From positions 1-64,000 of the forward strand of contig CALSFV010000113.1 in assembly GCA_943737045.1 (NCBI GenBank): a stretch of 64,000 nucleotides of DNA. The letters run 5' to 3'. This stretch comes from Parapristionchus giblindavisi. Lineage: Eukaryota; Nematoda; Chromadorea; Rhabditida; Diplogasteridae. The position numbers and the translations under genes were made by a program. The notes beneath the pieces were generated by a model that saw only the letters and a list, made by a program, of their open reading frames with translations, was not told the DNA's origin and made no database searches. Positions 12,865 to 23,855 of this stretch are shown here, one piece after another (the first letter of the stretch is position 1; each line of letters begins with the position of its first letter).

Positions 12865-13051
12865 TGACTAAAGAAAATGAAACAATTTTTTTAATTAATT
12901 TTTTTTTATGCGCAGAGCTCTTACAGTTAGGATTATGTAGCATTTTTGCTTTTGAAGCTGTTTGCCCGATGTGGGTGGAGAAAGTTAGCTATTTAATGCC
13001 TTTTAATGGTTTTTCTTATTACTAAAAATTTTGTTTCATTTTCTTTAGTCA
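12865..13051. repeat. Short MITE with 19-bp inverted ends
   Basis: TGACTAAAGAAAATGAAAC at the left is exactly complementary to the right end at 13033-13051. The 187-bp unit abuts the TTAA of the neighbouring palindrome, so one element probably landed at the edge of the other. Confidence 0.65.
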
Positions 13052-14253
13052 ATAAAATTACCTTTTATCACGGAAATTGTGATAAAATTTGTCAAAAGTT
13101 CACAAGATTTTTTTTATAAAGTAGGTTTTTCAACAGTATTCCAGCTTTGCAATCTGATTCATTAAATTTTAAAATTCGCTGTTGGGAATCATGTAATACT
13201 GCCATTTCATGATGGAAGCACATTCACAGTTGGATACTACAGTATACTACAGTACACCCATTTTGTTCCGCAGCTCTTCCAATTAATTTTATAAAACACA
13301 TTAACTAAAAAAACCTTACATGATAGATCATCAGGAACGTGGAAAAATGCAAAAAAATGGAAGATTGTTTGTCAAATTTTGCCACAATTTGCAAAAATGT
13401 ATTGAAAGGAGTGAGGGCAGCTGAAATATTTAATGAAGGAGGAGAGATCTTGTGACTCTATGACAACACCTACAGAGTTTATAATACAATTAATAGGATG
13501 AGACTTCCCCTCACAATACGCATGCAAATGTCTTTTTTTTCAAATTTAAAAAAATTCTTTGATTTTTTTCAATCTATTAAAAACACATTTTTCACATTTG
13601 AAAGCGGTTTTAATCGTCCAGATGGACTAAACGTGGAAATCATGATATTTTTATCGTGTTCTTCATGAAATTTTAGTCAACCTTTCTCGTTTTCATATCT
13701 GTAGTATGTCACCAAATTAGGATTGGCAATTAGCGCCAATACCACTGTCTTGTACTTTTCAATGATCATTTTTTGAGTGTACCTCACTGTTTTTTGTTTT
13801 TTTTTTCAAGTATTTCGGTTATCTGATATATTGGTGACTGAGTACCTCATAGACGTTGCACTCATATTTATCTTTAGTGCGATTGTGCCTTGAAAAAAAA
13901 TTCCAGAATTTGAAATTTCAAAATAACAACTTTGTGCAGAACTGAGCTGGACCTTCTGCCTTTCTTTAAAATTCATTCATAATTTTTTAAGAGCATCAAA
14001 CTCACAATAAATCAAAATTGACAGACATAAATAGCTAGTTTCTTTAAAATCGACACTAGTTCATGATGTTGGCAGGTCATCTCTTACGACCTCTTATATA
14101 CCGAAATATCCTTTATCAATACATGAATTATTTCATTTATTGTAGATCTATACTTCCCTAATTCATAATTTATTCCGGTATCAACATATTTCTCTATACA
14201 TAAGGACTTTTTGAATGACTCCTCTATGCATACATCTAATGAAACACTTCCAC
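13052..14253. other. Intergenic, decayed repeat sequence
   Basis: No gene seen. The part to about 13400 has phrases in common with the element at 29252-29846, such as TTTGTCAAAAGTTCACAAGA and paired TACAGTATACTACAGTA-like strings. It may therefore be an old relative of that element. Confidence 0.4.
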
Positions 14254-14404
14254 ACCTGTGGCAGTATGCATGAACAACGGTAAAACCATTTTCCAGGAAA
14301 ATGTGACGTCATTTGCGTAGGCGGAGGATTTTTGGAAAACGCCTCCGCCTACGCTAATGACGTCACGTTTTCTCGGAAAACTGTTCATGCATACGGCCAC
14401 TGGT
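14254..14404. repeat. Hairpin MITE containing two CRE-like octamers
   Basis: The 151-bp sequence folds back on itself. ACCTGTGGCAGTATGCATGA on the left matches the complement of the right end with two mismatches over 20 bases. Each arm carries the palindrome TGACGTCA, the classical CREB/ATF site, next to GCGTAGGCGGAGG. It lies 0.8 kb upstream of the first recognised CCM2-like exon and 3.8 kb upstream of the glt start. Confidence 0.75.
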
Positions 14405-15221
14405 TTAATCATCTACGAACAAAATCTTATTAAGATTGTCATCTTCGATCAGACTTATGAGCTATCGAGACGATATATGGTGGTTTGTTTATGAACACCT
14501 TCTCACTTTTGGACTATCCATGAAAGATAAAGACATTCCTATCACTTATCATTTATCATGACAATGGTTGTATTACGAATAGGGGTGTAACCCTAATGGT
14601 CTCTTATTATTAGTCTCAATCAGATCAGACTAGGACAGATCAACATCGTCGTACAAAAGTAAATTCATCGAACTTTATCTCCTTTGATATCAGGTCACAT
14701 AATGACAGACACACCCATTACTTCTGAATACGTCACTGAATATTCTATGAGAGTATCATTGAATGGAGTGAAATAGATCATAGAGTGAAACATAAGTGAG
14801 GCGTGTCTGCACACATAGCCCTATATTGTGTCTTATCAATCTTTTCCCTCGTCTTACTCGAGAGTGATAGAGAGTGTGTAAGAGTGAGAGACATTAGAGA
14901 TAAAGAGATAGAGAAAGGGTGTGATATTGATTATGTTAGATGGATTCTTATCAGTCTTTCCATCTATGGTCCATCCCCGTTGTGACATACCCTCTACCAG
15001 TTATGCTGTCTCGGTAATCACTATTTACTTCCTTGAGCTAAACTTATTTTAATTTTTCCATTGACTCTCAGTGTTCGATTTACATGAAGTTTTGTACTGA
15101 ACTTGCGCTTATATCTGATCTTTGACCTTTTATCCATCCAACAAGATGGCGAAAAGCATAATAAATCAAACGAAATCAGAAAAGTTGTGTTTGAAATCTT
15201 AAAAGTATGTTTTAATTTCAG
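14405..15221. other. Upstream of the CCM2-like gene; first exon not found
   Basis: The CCM2-like reading frame must be spliced from an upstream exon, because its first recognised exon starts at an acceptor with an in-frame stop just before it. No open frame here could be joined convincingly. A GTAAGA donor at about 14880 follows a short open stretch, but that stretch has no ATG. Confidence 0.35.
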
Positions 15222-17274
15222 TATGGCGGCCAAATCGATGTCCCCTCCACATCACCCCCAGATGATCTTATAGTACTTGTTGAGAATGGAGTGAGGAAAC
15301 GTTTTCTTCTCAAATCAATAACATTGGATTACGAAGAAACGTGTTCAATCTATGCTAATAGAGTAGTAATTACAAGCAGTATGGTTAGTTTCAGTCATTT
15401 CTATTCATTTTATTGGTGCGACAAAGAGCGAATAAATGGAGAAAACGATGACTCATCCATTCATGTGTAATAGGAAGTCATGACTTATTTAGATAAATCT
15501 AAAATAAGTCATTGAGTTGTACATAGATCATCAGTATAGTTCATAATAAATATAAAGAGTATAACAGGGTGGAGTCCATTTATGGATGAATTTAGTTGGT
15601 GATGACATCCCTTATCAATGAAATGGCTATATTCACTCTCTCTCCCTCTTTCTCTCCCTATCCGTCCCCATCTTATATTCTTTGTTTTACTCGTCTATAA
15701 TTTAACGACACGCCCCAATCAAGACATTTATGAATCAATTATGAGATAGAGGGAAATGGTCATGTGTTTTCACTCACGATCCTCCCCTTCAAATTTATTA
15801 TAGAAAGAAATGGGATTGAAAGAAATGGTGATAATATTCTGTAGTGCACTTTATGACGTGGAAAATAATAAAATACATGATCAATATGTATGATCTACAG
15901 GGTGAAGAACTATTGAGTGCTCCATTACAATCAATATCAACTATATCAAGTGAAGTTTATGATGATAATGGAATAATAACAAATGTAGTCGGAATATGGA
16001 TTGGATCTGCTGATAGAGATATCATAAAGATGTCTCTTCTTGTACTTTATATGGAAAGTCATGTAAGCGTTATGTTCAGAAAATGAAACAAAACATACAA
16101 GAAATAAAATATCCTTTCTGATTTACAATGAAAAAGCTTGATCTTGTACAACAGAATCATCTAAACACTATGGCAAAAGTTTCAGCATCCGAAATTATAA
16201 TATTAAAACATTGTCGGAGTATATTTTCTTTTTTCAATATAATAGATTGAAGATCTGTGTATATCTCTTTTCATATCTCTTTTATACCTATCTATCAAAA
16301 CAATAATAACTCGAAAATAGTTTTTGAAAGGATATGAAAATCGCTCTAAATTTAAAATATTCACATTACAGACGGATGCAACTCAATTGTGTCAAAGCTT
16401 GAATGAAGTATGGACAAAATCGTATGATGATTATATACAATCTTCAATTAATCCAACGTTTAGAAGGAAAAGGGCTATGAGCACTATTAGGTCAATATAT
16501 TTCTTATTTATAAGTTCTTTTTAGCAACATTTTGAGGATTAGAAAATTTTCTGATACAATAATATATTTCAGTGATGGCTCTTTCGGAATAGTTTCTGTG
16601 AGTCGAAAGTCTTCCACTTCTGAACAAAGTGTTACAGATTATGTGAAGAAACTTGTAAAGATTGTAAGTTTAACAACTTATTTATATTGGTATTTAACTC
16701 ATGACTACATGTTGGATACAAAAAGAAACGACTAGAAGGTGTAGTCATTATTTATTTATTTATTTATTTATCATACATCCAATAAAGATGTGACAACATT
16801 TGAAACGAATAATAAATAAGTGAATAGGAGATTATGATACATTTAAATATTTACTCGGTTAGACAAAAAGATCATGTATGCGTTGTTTCTTCATAATTGA
16901 AATTCACCAATACAATTATTTTAAGTGAATGAATATTAATTCAATTAATTTACAGTGTGGTGAAAATCTATCGAAACGCGATCGATCAACTTTCATTCAA
17001 TACATGCAAAGGTACAAATCGATATTAAAATATGTTTATACAACATTTATTTTGAGATTATACAAAGGAGAGGAGACAGTTCTTATTGTTATAATAAAGT
17101 TGATCGAATTATTTGGTAGAGACAAACAAAAAGTTGCAGGTACTGAAATTCTCAATTATATATTTTATATTGATATTTTCAGATTTTGAATGCATTGTTC
17201 CAGAATCTGATATCGATCGTTTCTATAATATTCTTTGTATGAACGAAATCCAGCCCAAAAAGGAATTGTCATAA
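15222..17274 (+). CDS. CCM2 (malcavernin)-like scaffold protein, 5' incomplete
   Basis: Seven exons (15222-15383, 15901-16062, 16372-16490, 16573-16663, 16956-17011, 17057-17139, 17183-17274) join in frame to give 254 residues ending in TAA. The first part, opening YGGQIDVPSTSP and running through VENGVRKRFLLKS and SIYANRVV to DATQLCQSLNEVW, has the strand-rich pattern and final helix of a PTB domain and follows the order of CCM2 (YLGQ...SLSAYNVKL...LCCLLGQVF). The C-terminal part has SVTDYVKKLVK, FIQYMQRLYKGEE, IKLIELFGRDKQKV and IVPESDIDRFYNIL. It parallels the CCM2 harmonin-homology domain (LRQLYGDSRKF...FIPEKDSQHFENFL). CCM2 bridges KRIT1 and CCM3/MEKK3-type kinases in animal cells. The 45-base intron 17012-17056 is inferred because removing it restores the family pattern. 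The start codon lies upstream and was not found. Confidence 0.72.
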
Positions 17275-17799
17275 CAAATATTTATTTCATTTTTTTTCAA
17301 ATTAAACGATAAAGCAATTCATTGATTGGATAGCACCACTTTTTTTTCAATTTAAGTTTAATTATGAGGACATTGACAATTGTTTATGACTCTTTCAATA
17401 CATTGATATCTATTCATATGATATTTGTACATATGAATAATATCGGGAAAAGGAAATATAATATATTCATAGTTGGTCTTCATTACAAACTTTTATTTCC
17501 TCTCTCATTACTCTATTTCTTCTCCCTTCTTATTCCAACATACAGTGCGGGACATAATGATATGACACCCCTAAAATTTTGGGATTCTGGCCGAATTTTG
17601 AATGGAAATCAAAAGTGGTATATACCATTTGTATCCACTCCTTGGATAACTAAGGTAAAAATCGAAATTTTAACGGGACATAATGATATGACACCCTGAT
17701 TTTTTTCATGAGATATTATTTTTTTCAAACTTCTGCATAACAGCAATGGATCAACAATAGATTAGTAATCAATGTTATGGCCCTTCCTCGAGATTGGAC

Positions 17800-18330
17800 C
17801 TAAGATCCGAATGGACATGCTTCCATAGAGGGCAAAAATCACTTGAGGCTCGTGCCGTCCCACTCCTTTTTGATGGCATCCTTCAACTCGGCAACGGATG
17901 CATACTGTTTGTTGATATTGTACACACGACTAACCAGGATGCCCCTCATGTTCTACATGGGGTTTGCGTCGAGGTTGCCCGTAGGGCATGGAAGAACTGG
18001 GATGTTCTTGACCGTGAACAATGGTTTAGAGTGGAGTTGGTGGCGAAGGAGGCGCCGTCTTTTGTCGATATCAGGTGGTGGACACGGCTCATCCTCATGA
18101 ACAGAAGAAGGGTAGACTGGTGCATCACACGATACTCCCCATAGTCCATCCTGCTGGAGCAGAAGGAGATGGGCGGCATGTCGAATTTTAAGAACGCGCC
18201 CCAGAACATGACCGAAGTTCATCCTGCTGAAATAACGTGATTCCTTGATGAACTCACGTCAGAAGCAGTTATAGCCGTCCGCACTATAGGGGTTGATCTT
18301 CTTCTCATCGGTGAATGCGATCAGAAACTG
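17800..18330 (-). pseudogene. Tc3-like transposase remnant, left arm
   Basis: On the minus strand the translation runs FTDEKKINPYSADGYN, then SRMNFGHVLGRVLK, LLLLQQDG, FTVKNIPVLPCPTGNLD, RVYNINKQYASVAELKDAIK. These match the Tc3 order DEKKF.LDGPDG, RRNFGGGSVMVWGAF, QQDNA, IPVLDWPARSPDLNP and VY...QF.SVEELK. The DE of the catalytic centre is partly preserved, but stops and a frameshift interrupt it. It is paired with a mirror copy in the right arm. Confidence 0.7.
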
Positions 18331-18367
18331 ATAATTTCAATTTTTTTGAACAAAATAACATGCACCG

Positions 18368-18873
18368 TACAGTACAGCAGAATCCCGCCCTTGACACGGG
18401 ATCCCCGGGTGTCCCGGGGTGTCCCCTCTGTCCCCTCGATTTTTACGGTGTAAATAGGGAATATTAGCTCTTCAAATTGTTTGCATTCTTTTACTCCAGG
18501 TTTGACCGAATTTATCACGGAAAGATTAGAATTTTATAAATTACGTAGCCTGAGAAAAAATATTGAAAATTTTAATTTCTTTCAATTTTGACGAATGCCG
18601 CGCGAAAATTTTGAAGAAGTCGCGCACGGTTGACAAATTCTATCGCAAAGTGACTTCATTCCAGCATTTCTTTTCCTTAGCACAATTGAGTTGACAAGCT
18701 TTTAAAAAATCCAAACTTTCCTCGATAAATTCGGCCAAATCTGGAGCAAAACAACGCGAACAATTTGAAGAGCTAATATTCCCTATTTACATCGTAAAAA
18801 ATCGAGGGGACAGAGGGGAAACCCCGGGACACCCGGGGATCCCGTGTCAAGGGCGGGATTCTGCTGTACTGTA
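18368..18873. mobile_element. 506-bp TA-flanked MITE nested in the palindrome
   Basis: Ends read TACAGTACAGCAGAATCCCG and its complement. Both arms contain the GC-rich string CACGGGATCCCCGGGTGTCC or its complement. The arms match for about 150 bases, and there is no coding capacity. It sits exactly where the two inverted transposase copies of the host element would meet. Confidence 0.8.
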
Positions 18874-18875
18874 CT

Positions 18876-19290
18876 AGGGCGCGTTCTTAAAATTCGACAT
18901 GCCGCCCATCTCCTTCTGCTCCAGCAGGATGGACTATGGGGAGTATCGTGTGATGCACCAGTCTACCCTTCTTCTGTTCATGAGGATGAGCCGTGTCCAC
19001 CACCTGATATCGACAAAAGACGGCGCCTCCTTCGCCACCAACTCCACTCTAAACCATTGTTCACGGTCAAGAACATCCCAGTTCTTCCATGCCCTACGGG
19101 CAACCTCGACGCAAACCCCATGTAGAACATGAGGGGCATCCTGGTTAGTCGTGTGTACAATAACAACAAACAGTATGCATCCGTTGCCGAGTTGAAGGAT
19201 GCCATCAAAAAGGAGTGTACGGCACGAGCCTCAAGTGATTTTTGCCCTCTATGGAAGCATGTCCATTCGGATCTTAGGTCCAATCTCGAG
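18876..19290 (+). pseudogene. Tc3-like transposase remnant, right arm
   Basis: The mirror copy of the left-arm remnant on the plus strand: LGRVLKIRHAAHLLLLQQDG, FTVKNIPVLPCPTGNLD and RVYNNNKQYASVAELKDAIK again. It begins at the nested MITE, so the N-terminal part seen in the left arm is missing here. It is truncated and frameshifted. Confidence 0.7.
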
Positions 19291-19569
19291 GAAGGGCCAT
19301 AACATTGTTGATCCATTGCTGTTATGCAGAAGTTTGAAAAAAATAATATCTCATGAAAAAATCAGGGTGTCATATCATTATGTCCCGTTAAAATTTCGAA
19401 AAAATCATTATTTTCTCGTTGACCGGGAAATTGCATTTCCTCATTCGTGGGCTACCTTAGTTATCCAAGGAGTGGATACAAATGGTATATACCACTTTTG
19501 ATTTCCATTCAAAATTCGGCCAGAATCCCAAAATTTTAGGGGTGTCATATCATTATGTCCCGCACTGTA

Positions 19570-21012
19570 TTACATTTACAAACTTCTCCTTCATCTTCAT
19601 CTACACTCTCCTTCATTTATTCTATTCTTAATATTTTCCGTATCTCCACTCTTATCTTCCAAAAAGCAGAACTTTTCGGGCAAATGGCACATAAAAATTA
19701 CACTAGCATTGAAAAAATTACTCTAGCAGAAAGGCGACGGTCAACAATAATATGACATTTCCTTATTTTTTTAATATTATATTTTTACAACCACTCTCCG
19801 TGGGTGCAATACATTGATTATGGGTGCATCAAACATACGTTTTGGTATGAAGAATTTTAATAATATAAAGATAACATTCCGATTGTAAGTATAATATTAG
19901 AGTTAATTATTGGAATTCGACTTGTTCTCACAGTACTATTTCTTCTGATGATTTCTATAGAAGTTGACAATCTATCTGTTGACAATAAATCAACTTTGCC
20001 GATTTTTCGTAATGCAAGAGCCTTCAAGCCAAAGTTAAATGTAGGGGTTTCTCTTCATTGAACCGCCGTGAATATGTATAATAGTATGTGCAATGACAAT
20101 ACTGATAAGTAATAGTGTCCTCCGATAAATATTTTATATTATGAGTAACGAATAACATTACATCTATCAGTATGGTTTACTCGAAATAGAGTGAATGAGA
20201 GAGAAGATGGAGATACTCTTATTGGTACTACTACAACTATCTTTCTTCTTCATTCACTCTATCTATTCGTCTATCTAACATTCATGTCTCTCTTTCTATC
20301 CATCTCTCATTCCTATCCCACTCTCCTTCCCTCTCTCCCTCTCCCTCTCCCTCTCCCTCTCCCTCTCCCTCTCTCCCTCTCCCTCTCGACCACTCTCCTT
20401 CCCTCTCTCCCTCTCCCTCTCGACCACTCTCACTTCTATCTTCACCCTATTATTTTCCGTCTCTCACATTTTTCTTTCCTCTGTTCATTCATGCATTACT
20501 AAATCATGATAATCATAACCAGAGATTCGTTAAAGATACTTTCTCAACAATCATTTATATCCATTTCTCCATAATATTTACACTTACAATTCTCAATCAT
20601 CCACAAAATCTCATTTAAAATCGATTTTTTTCGTAGAGAATTTGCAAATATTATTTTTAAAAGGTTATATATTCCTATTCTTATTCCTGTTCCTCTACTT
20701 ATTCCTTCAAGAGAAAAGGATCAAATGTTAGGTCCCTCCTAGAAGATTTTGGAAAGTCAGTAGTGGTATTTCCACCTTAACAAACATTCCCCGAGGACGA
20801 ACAATGTTGTTTTCGTTTGTTATTTTACTATTCCAATCAAGTTTCATATGTGGACGTTTTCTTGAATAGTGATGAATTCTCTCAGAGACCAAAGGATAGA
20901 TTTTGAGGATAAGAAGATGATCCCTGTTTGACCCCTCTGCATATAATATGCTGACAGGATAAAGAATGTAAAAATGTATATATCACGTGTGTCGCGCAAG
21001 GTTCGAATAAAC
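19570..21012. other. Intergenic, no gene seen
   Basis: AT-rich sequence with a CT-rich microsatellite at 20325-20420 ((CTCCCT)n with interruptions). No protein-like frame with splice support. Confidence 0.4.
20325..20420. repeat. (CTCCCT)n microsatellite
   Basis: Imperfect hexamer tract. The segment CACTCTCCTTCCCTCTCTCC occurs twice about 80 bases apart, so part of the tract has been duplicated. Confidence 0.85.
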
Positions 21013-21957
21013 GGTGGCACATTGAAAAAATCGAAAATGAGCAGAGGTCATTTTTTGGTAGTCCATATGGTCCCTAACAAGGTACCGTCGAGCTTTTTTG
21101 CATATCTTCATTTTCAACGTCGGCAGACGTCGTCAAACTTTTTGGACGCCGAAAATTGCCGACTTTGGAGCTCTGTAGCTCTGCAGGATGTAGTTTTGGT
21201 ATCAAATCGTCAACAGAAGAATTCTTCGGAATGTCAAGGAGAATATGTCTACATCATTGCCAGGTCGATATTTTAATTAGTATTTTCGTAAATCGTTTTT
21301 ATTGATTATTTTTCTTAAAAATATAGAAGCCGAAAGTTTTCAATAGCTCAATCGATAAAGCTCGACGCCAGCTTTTCAATGGTATGCTGAACATATACTT
21401 TATTTGGTTGTCTTCGAAAGTTATGAGCATTTCAAGATTTTCATTGCATGCGATCACACGAGGGGAGAGTGACGCAGCCAGTGATCTACCCACTCTTCTA
21501 TTATACCTCGTGTGAACAATTCATCTATTTTGATTAGTTTTACTGTTGTTCTAGTGCATCCCCCAAGACATTTTTGATAACTTTCAAATATTCAATTCAA
21601 TAATTCAATTCAGAAATCATAACCAATCGATGCATATTAATCACAATGAATAAAAATTACAATAGGACGACAATGAGGCTTCAACTTCACAGGAATATTT
21701 CATCACACTCTCCCTCGACTACCATTCTAAAGTCATTTTCGTGTTGTCCTAGAATCACCTCATCCCCTCGCTCCTCCAAGTTGTCATCGTCCATCTCCGA
21801 GTTCACCATTACCCATTCAATTCTTCTCTTCCTGGTCGTGATACAGTACTCCTAGTTTGCAGCGGGAACACCGATAGTTAACCGGGAAATTTTCATTTCT
21901 GGTTTTCATAATCACAGAAAAACATTTCGACAATAAAAAAACCGCAAAAGATAACTG

Positions 21958-22030
21958 AGCCAAGGAGGATCGAACCCGTGACAGTCAAAACAAAGTGCAG
22001 ACATCTTATCCACTACACTACACACTCTTG
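21958..22030 (-). repeat. tRNA-derived SINE head (minus strand)
   Basis: On the minus strand GTGTAGTGTAGTGGATAAGA has the D-arm/A-box pattern, and CACGGGTTCGATCCTCC has the T-arm/B-box pattern, about 30 bases apart. The anticodon region is not convincing, so a SINE head is preferred over a tRNA gene. The first half of it is included in the neighbouring 230-bp duplication. Confidence 0.6.
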
Positions 22031-22456
22031 TTCTATAATGGTTGATAGGTGAGTTCACCAACCTATCCGGGTAGATAGTGAAGGAACACCAAGGAATTTC
22101 TCAATAAAGAAAAACGGGCTCATAACTTGCGAAGACAACCAAATAAAGTATATGTTCAGCATACCATTGAAAAGCTGGGGTCGAGCTCTATCGATTGAGC
22201 TATTGAAAACTTTCGGCTTCCTTATTGCAGACATCTTATCCACTACACTACACACTCTTGTTCTATAATGGTTGATAGGTGAGTTCACCAACCTATCCGG
22301 GTAGATAGTGAAGGAACACCAAGGAATTTCTCAATAAAGAAAAACGGGCTCATAACTTGCGAAGACAACCAAATAAAGTATATGTTCAGCATACCATTGA
22401 AAAGCTGGGGTCGAGCTCTATCGATTGAGCTATTGAAAACTTTCGGCTTCCTTATT
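21997..22456. repeat. Two tandem copies of a 230-bp unit
   Basis: 21997-22226 and 22227-22456 appear identical base for base when read side by side, starting GCAGACATCTTATCC and ending CGGCTTCCTTATT. The duplication joins part of the tRNA-like head to the start of the palindrome's right arm. Confidence 0.9.
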
Positions 22457-22767
22457 TTTAAGAAAAATAATCAATAAAAACGATTTACGAAAATAGTAAT
22501 TAAAATATCTACCTGGCAATGATGTAGGCGCATTCTCCTTGACATTCCAAAGAATTCTTCTGTTGACGATTTGATACCAAAACTACATCCTGAAAACTAC
22601 ATCCTACAGAGCTCCAAAGTCGGCAATTTTCGGCGTCCAAAAAGTTTGACGACGTCTGCCGACGTTGAAAATGAAGATATGCAAAACAGCTCGACGGTAC
22701 CTTGTTAGGGACCATATGGACCACCGAAAAAGGCTATAATATGTGGGGGTCAAAAAATGTGCCAACC

Positions 22768-23770
22768 AGCCAGCAGTCTAAATTCTCCTCATCATCATCC
22801 TATCTAGTGTGTATCTTATCAACAAGAAAGATATGATGAAATAAGAGGAAAAGAGAAGAAGGCTTCCTGATAGTTTTATTGAGAAGATATGAATAGATTA
22901 GATAGATTAGTAATAGAGATAACAAGTGCGAAAGAATGAAAGAAATAAGAGAAGTATAGAGGAACGAATAGATATATAGCGAGACTGTAAGAATTGTCTA
23001 TTATAAGAGGTAATCTTTCGACTAATCCTCATACTGATTACCAGTTCTGATTCAATATTGATAGAGAGATTAAGGCAGTTTGCGATGTTTTCAGTGCAAA
23101 ACTAAAAGATTTCAGAATTCCAATCCATTAGAATACGAAAATTCTCAGTTTCTCTAGCACTTTGTTCCATTCCAGTTCGGATTCCTATTTCAATTCGAAT
23201 TCAATTCGTTTATTTTCAATTTGAATCAATTCGAAATTTCGAATGCTACAGAAACGAATTTAATGTCTGAAGTATAAAACTGTAGAGTAAACTCAATTCT
23301 TCATCCATCACATTCTCTTTTTCTCAACAACACAACTTCTCATTTTAATCCTATCACATTGCATCTCTTTTTACACTTTTGTACATTCAAATCCATTTAA
23401 AATCCGCTTTAGTGATATTTCACACGTTTTAAGTTCTTCATATTGAAGAATTGCATTTCATTGTAGTATCTAGAGTATTGAATGTAATCCAAACTCTACT
23501 TTGAACCTTTGCGATTCATGAAAGAGAAAGAGAAAGTCTAATTTACTCTTATAAAAGTTATATATCGAATACGAAGTCATTCATTCATTCATTCATTATA
23601 TATCGTGATAACAATACCATATATATCATCAATAAATTCTATCCATTTCCTTTCTCTTCATTCGCTATTCTTCTCTCATTCCATTTCTCTAACTATACTG
23701 TTATCTCATCTTTTATATGTATGTCGTCGATCATTGTCCAATGTAAATAATTCTTCCCTCCTATTCCATT

Positions 23771-23855
<85 letters not shown>

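Larger units (their letters stand above)
17541..19569. mobile_element. Head-to-head Tc3-like palindromic transposon
   Basis: Outer ends read TACAGTGCGGGACATAATGA and its complement, a Tc1/Tc3-style terminus flanked by TA. The arms are near-identical inverted copies of about 0.7-0.8 kb, each carrying the C-terminal half of a Tc3-like transposase pointing away from the centre. The centre is occupied by a separate 506-bp MITE. The subterminal motif GGGACATAATGATATGACAC occurs twice in the left end. Confidence 0.85.
21013..22767. mobile_element. Palindromic element with internal tandem duplication
   Basis: The left arm (GGTGGCACATT...) and right arm (complement GGTTGGCACATT...) match for about 420 bases, including GGTCCATATGGT-type and CGTCGGCAGACGTCG-type strings. 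Open frames at 20974-21276 plus and 22509-22724 minus are the same arm read on opposite strands and are not separate genes. The centre holds unique sequence, a tRNA-like head and a 230-bp tandem duplication. No transposase was recognised. Confidence 0.75.

Noticed and set aside
14803..14985. 60-residue frame as the missing CCM2-like first exon
   Set aside because: It opens with GTG and has no in-frame ATG, and its sequence does not resemble the CCM2 N-terminus.
15222..15275. ATG at 15223 as the start of the CCM2-like protein
   Set aside because: That frame meets a TAG within 17 codons; the conserved PTB frame is offset and must enter from an upstream exon.
16956..17189. Unspliced reading of 17012-17056 as CCM2-like coding sequence
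   Set aside because: It is open, but it inserts an unmatched hydrophobic stretch; removing it at GTACAA...TTTTGAG restores the family pattern and phase.
17794..19316. Overlapping frames of 80-115 residues on both strands
   Set aside because: They are shadow frames of the two inverted Tc3-like transposase remnants.
20974..22724. Frame opening MYISRVSRKVR and its minus-strand twin as a conserved protein pair
   Set aside because: The likeness arises because both are the same palindrome arm read on opposite strands; no domain is recognisable.
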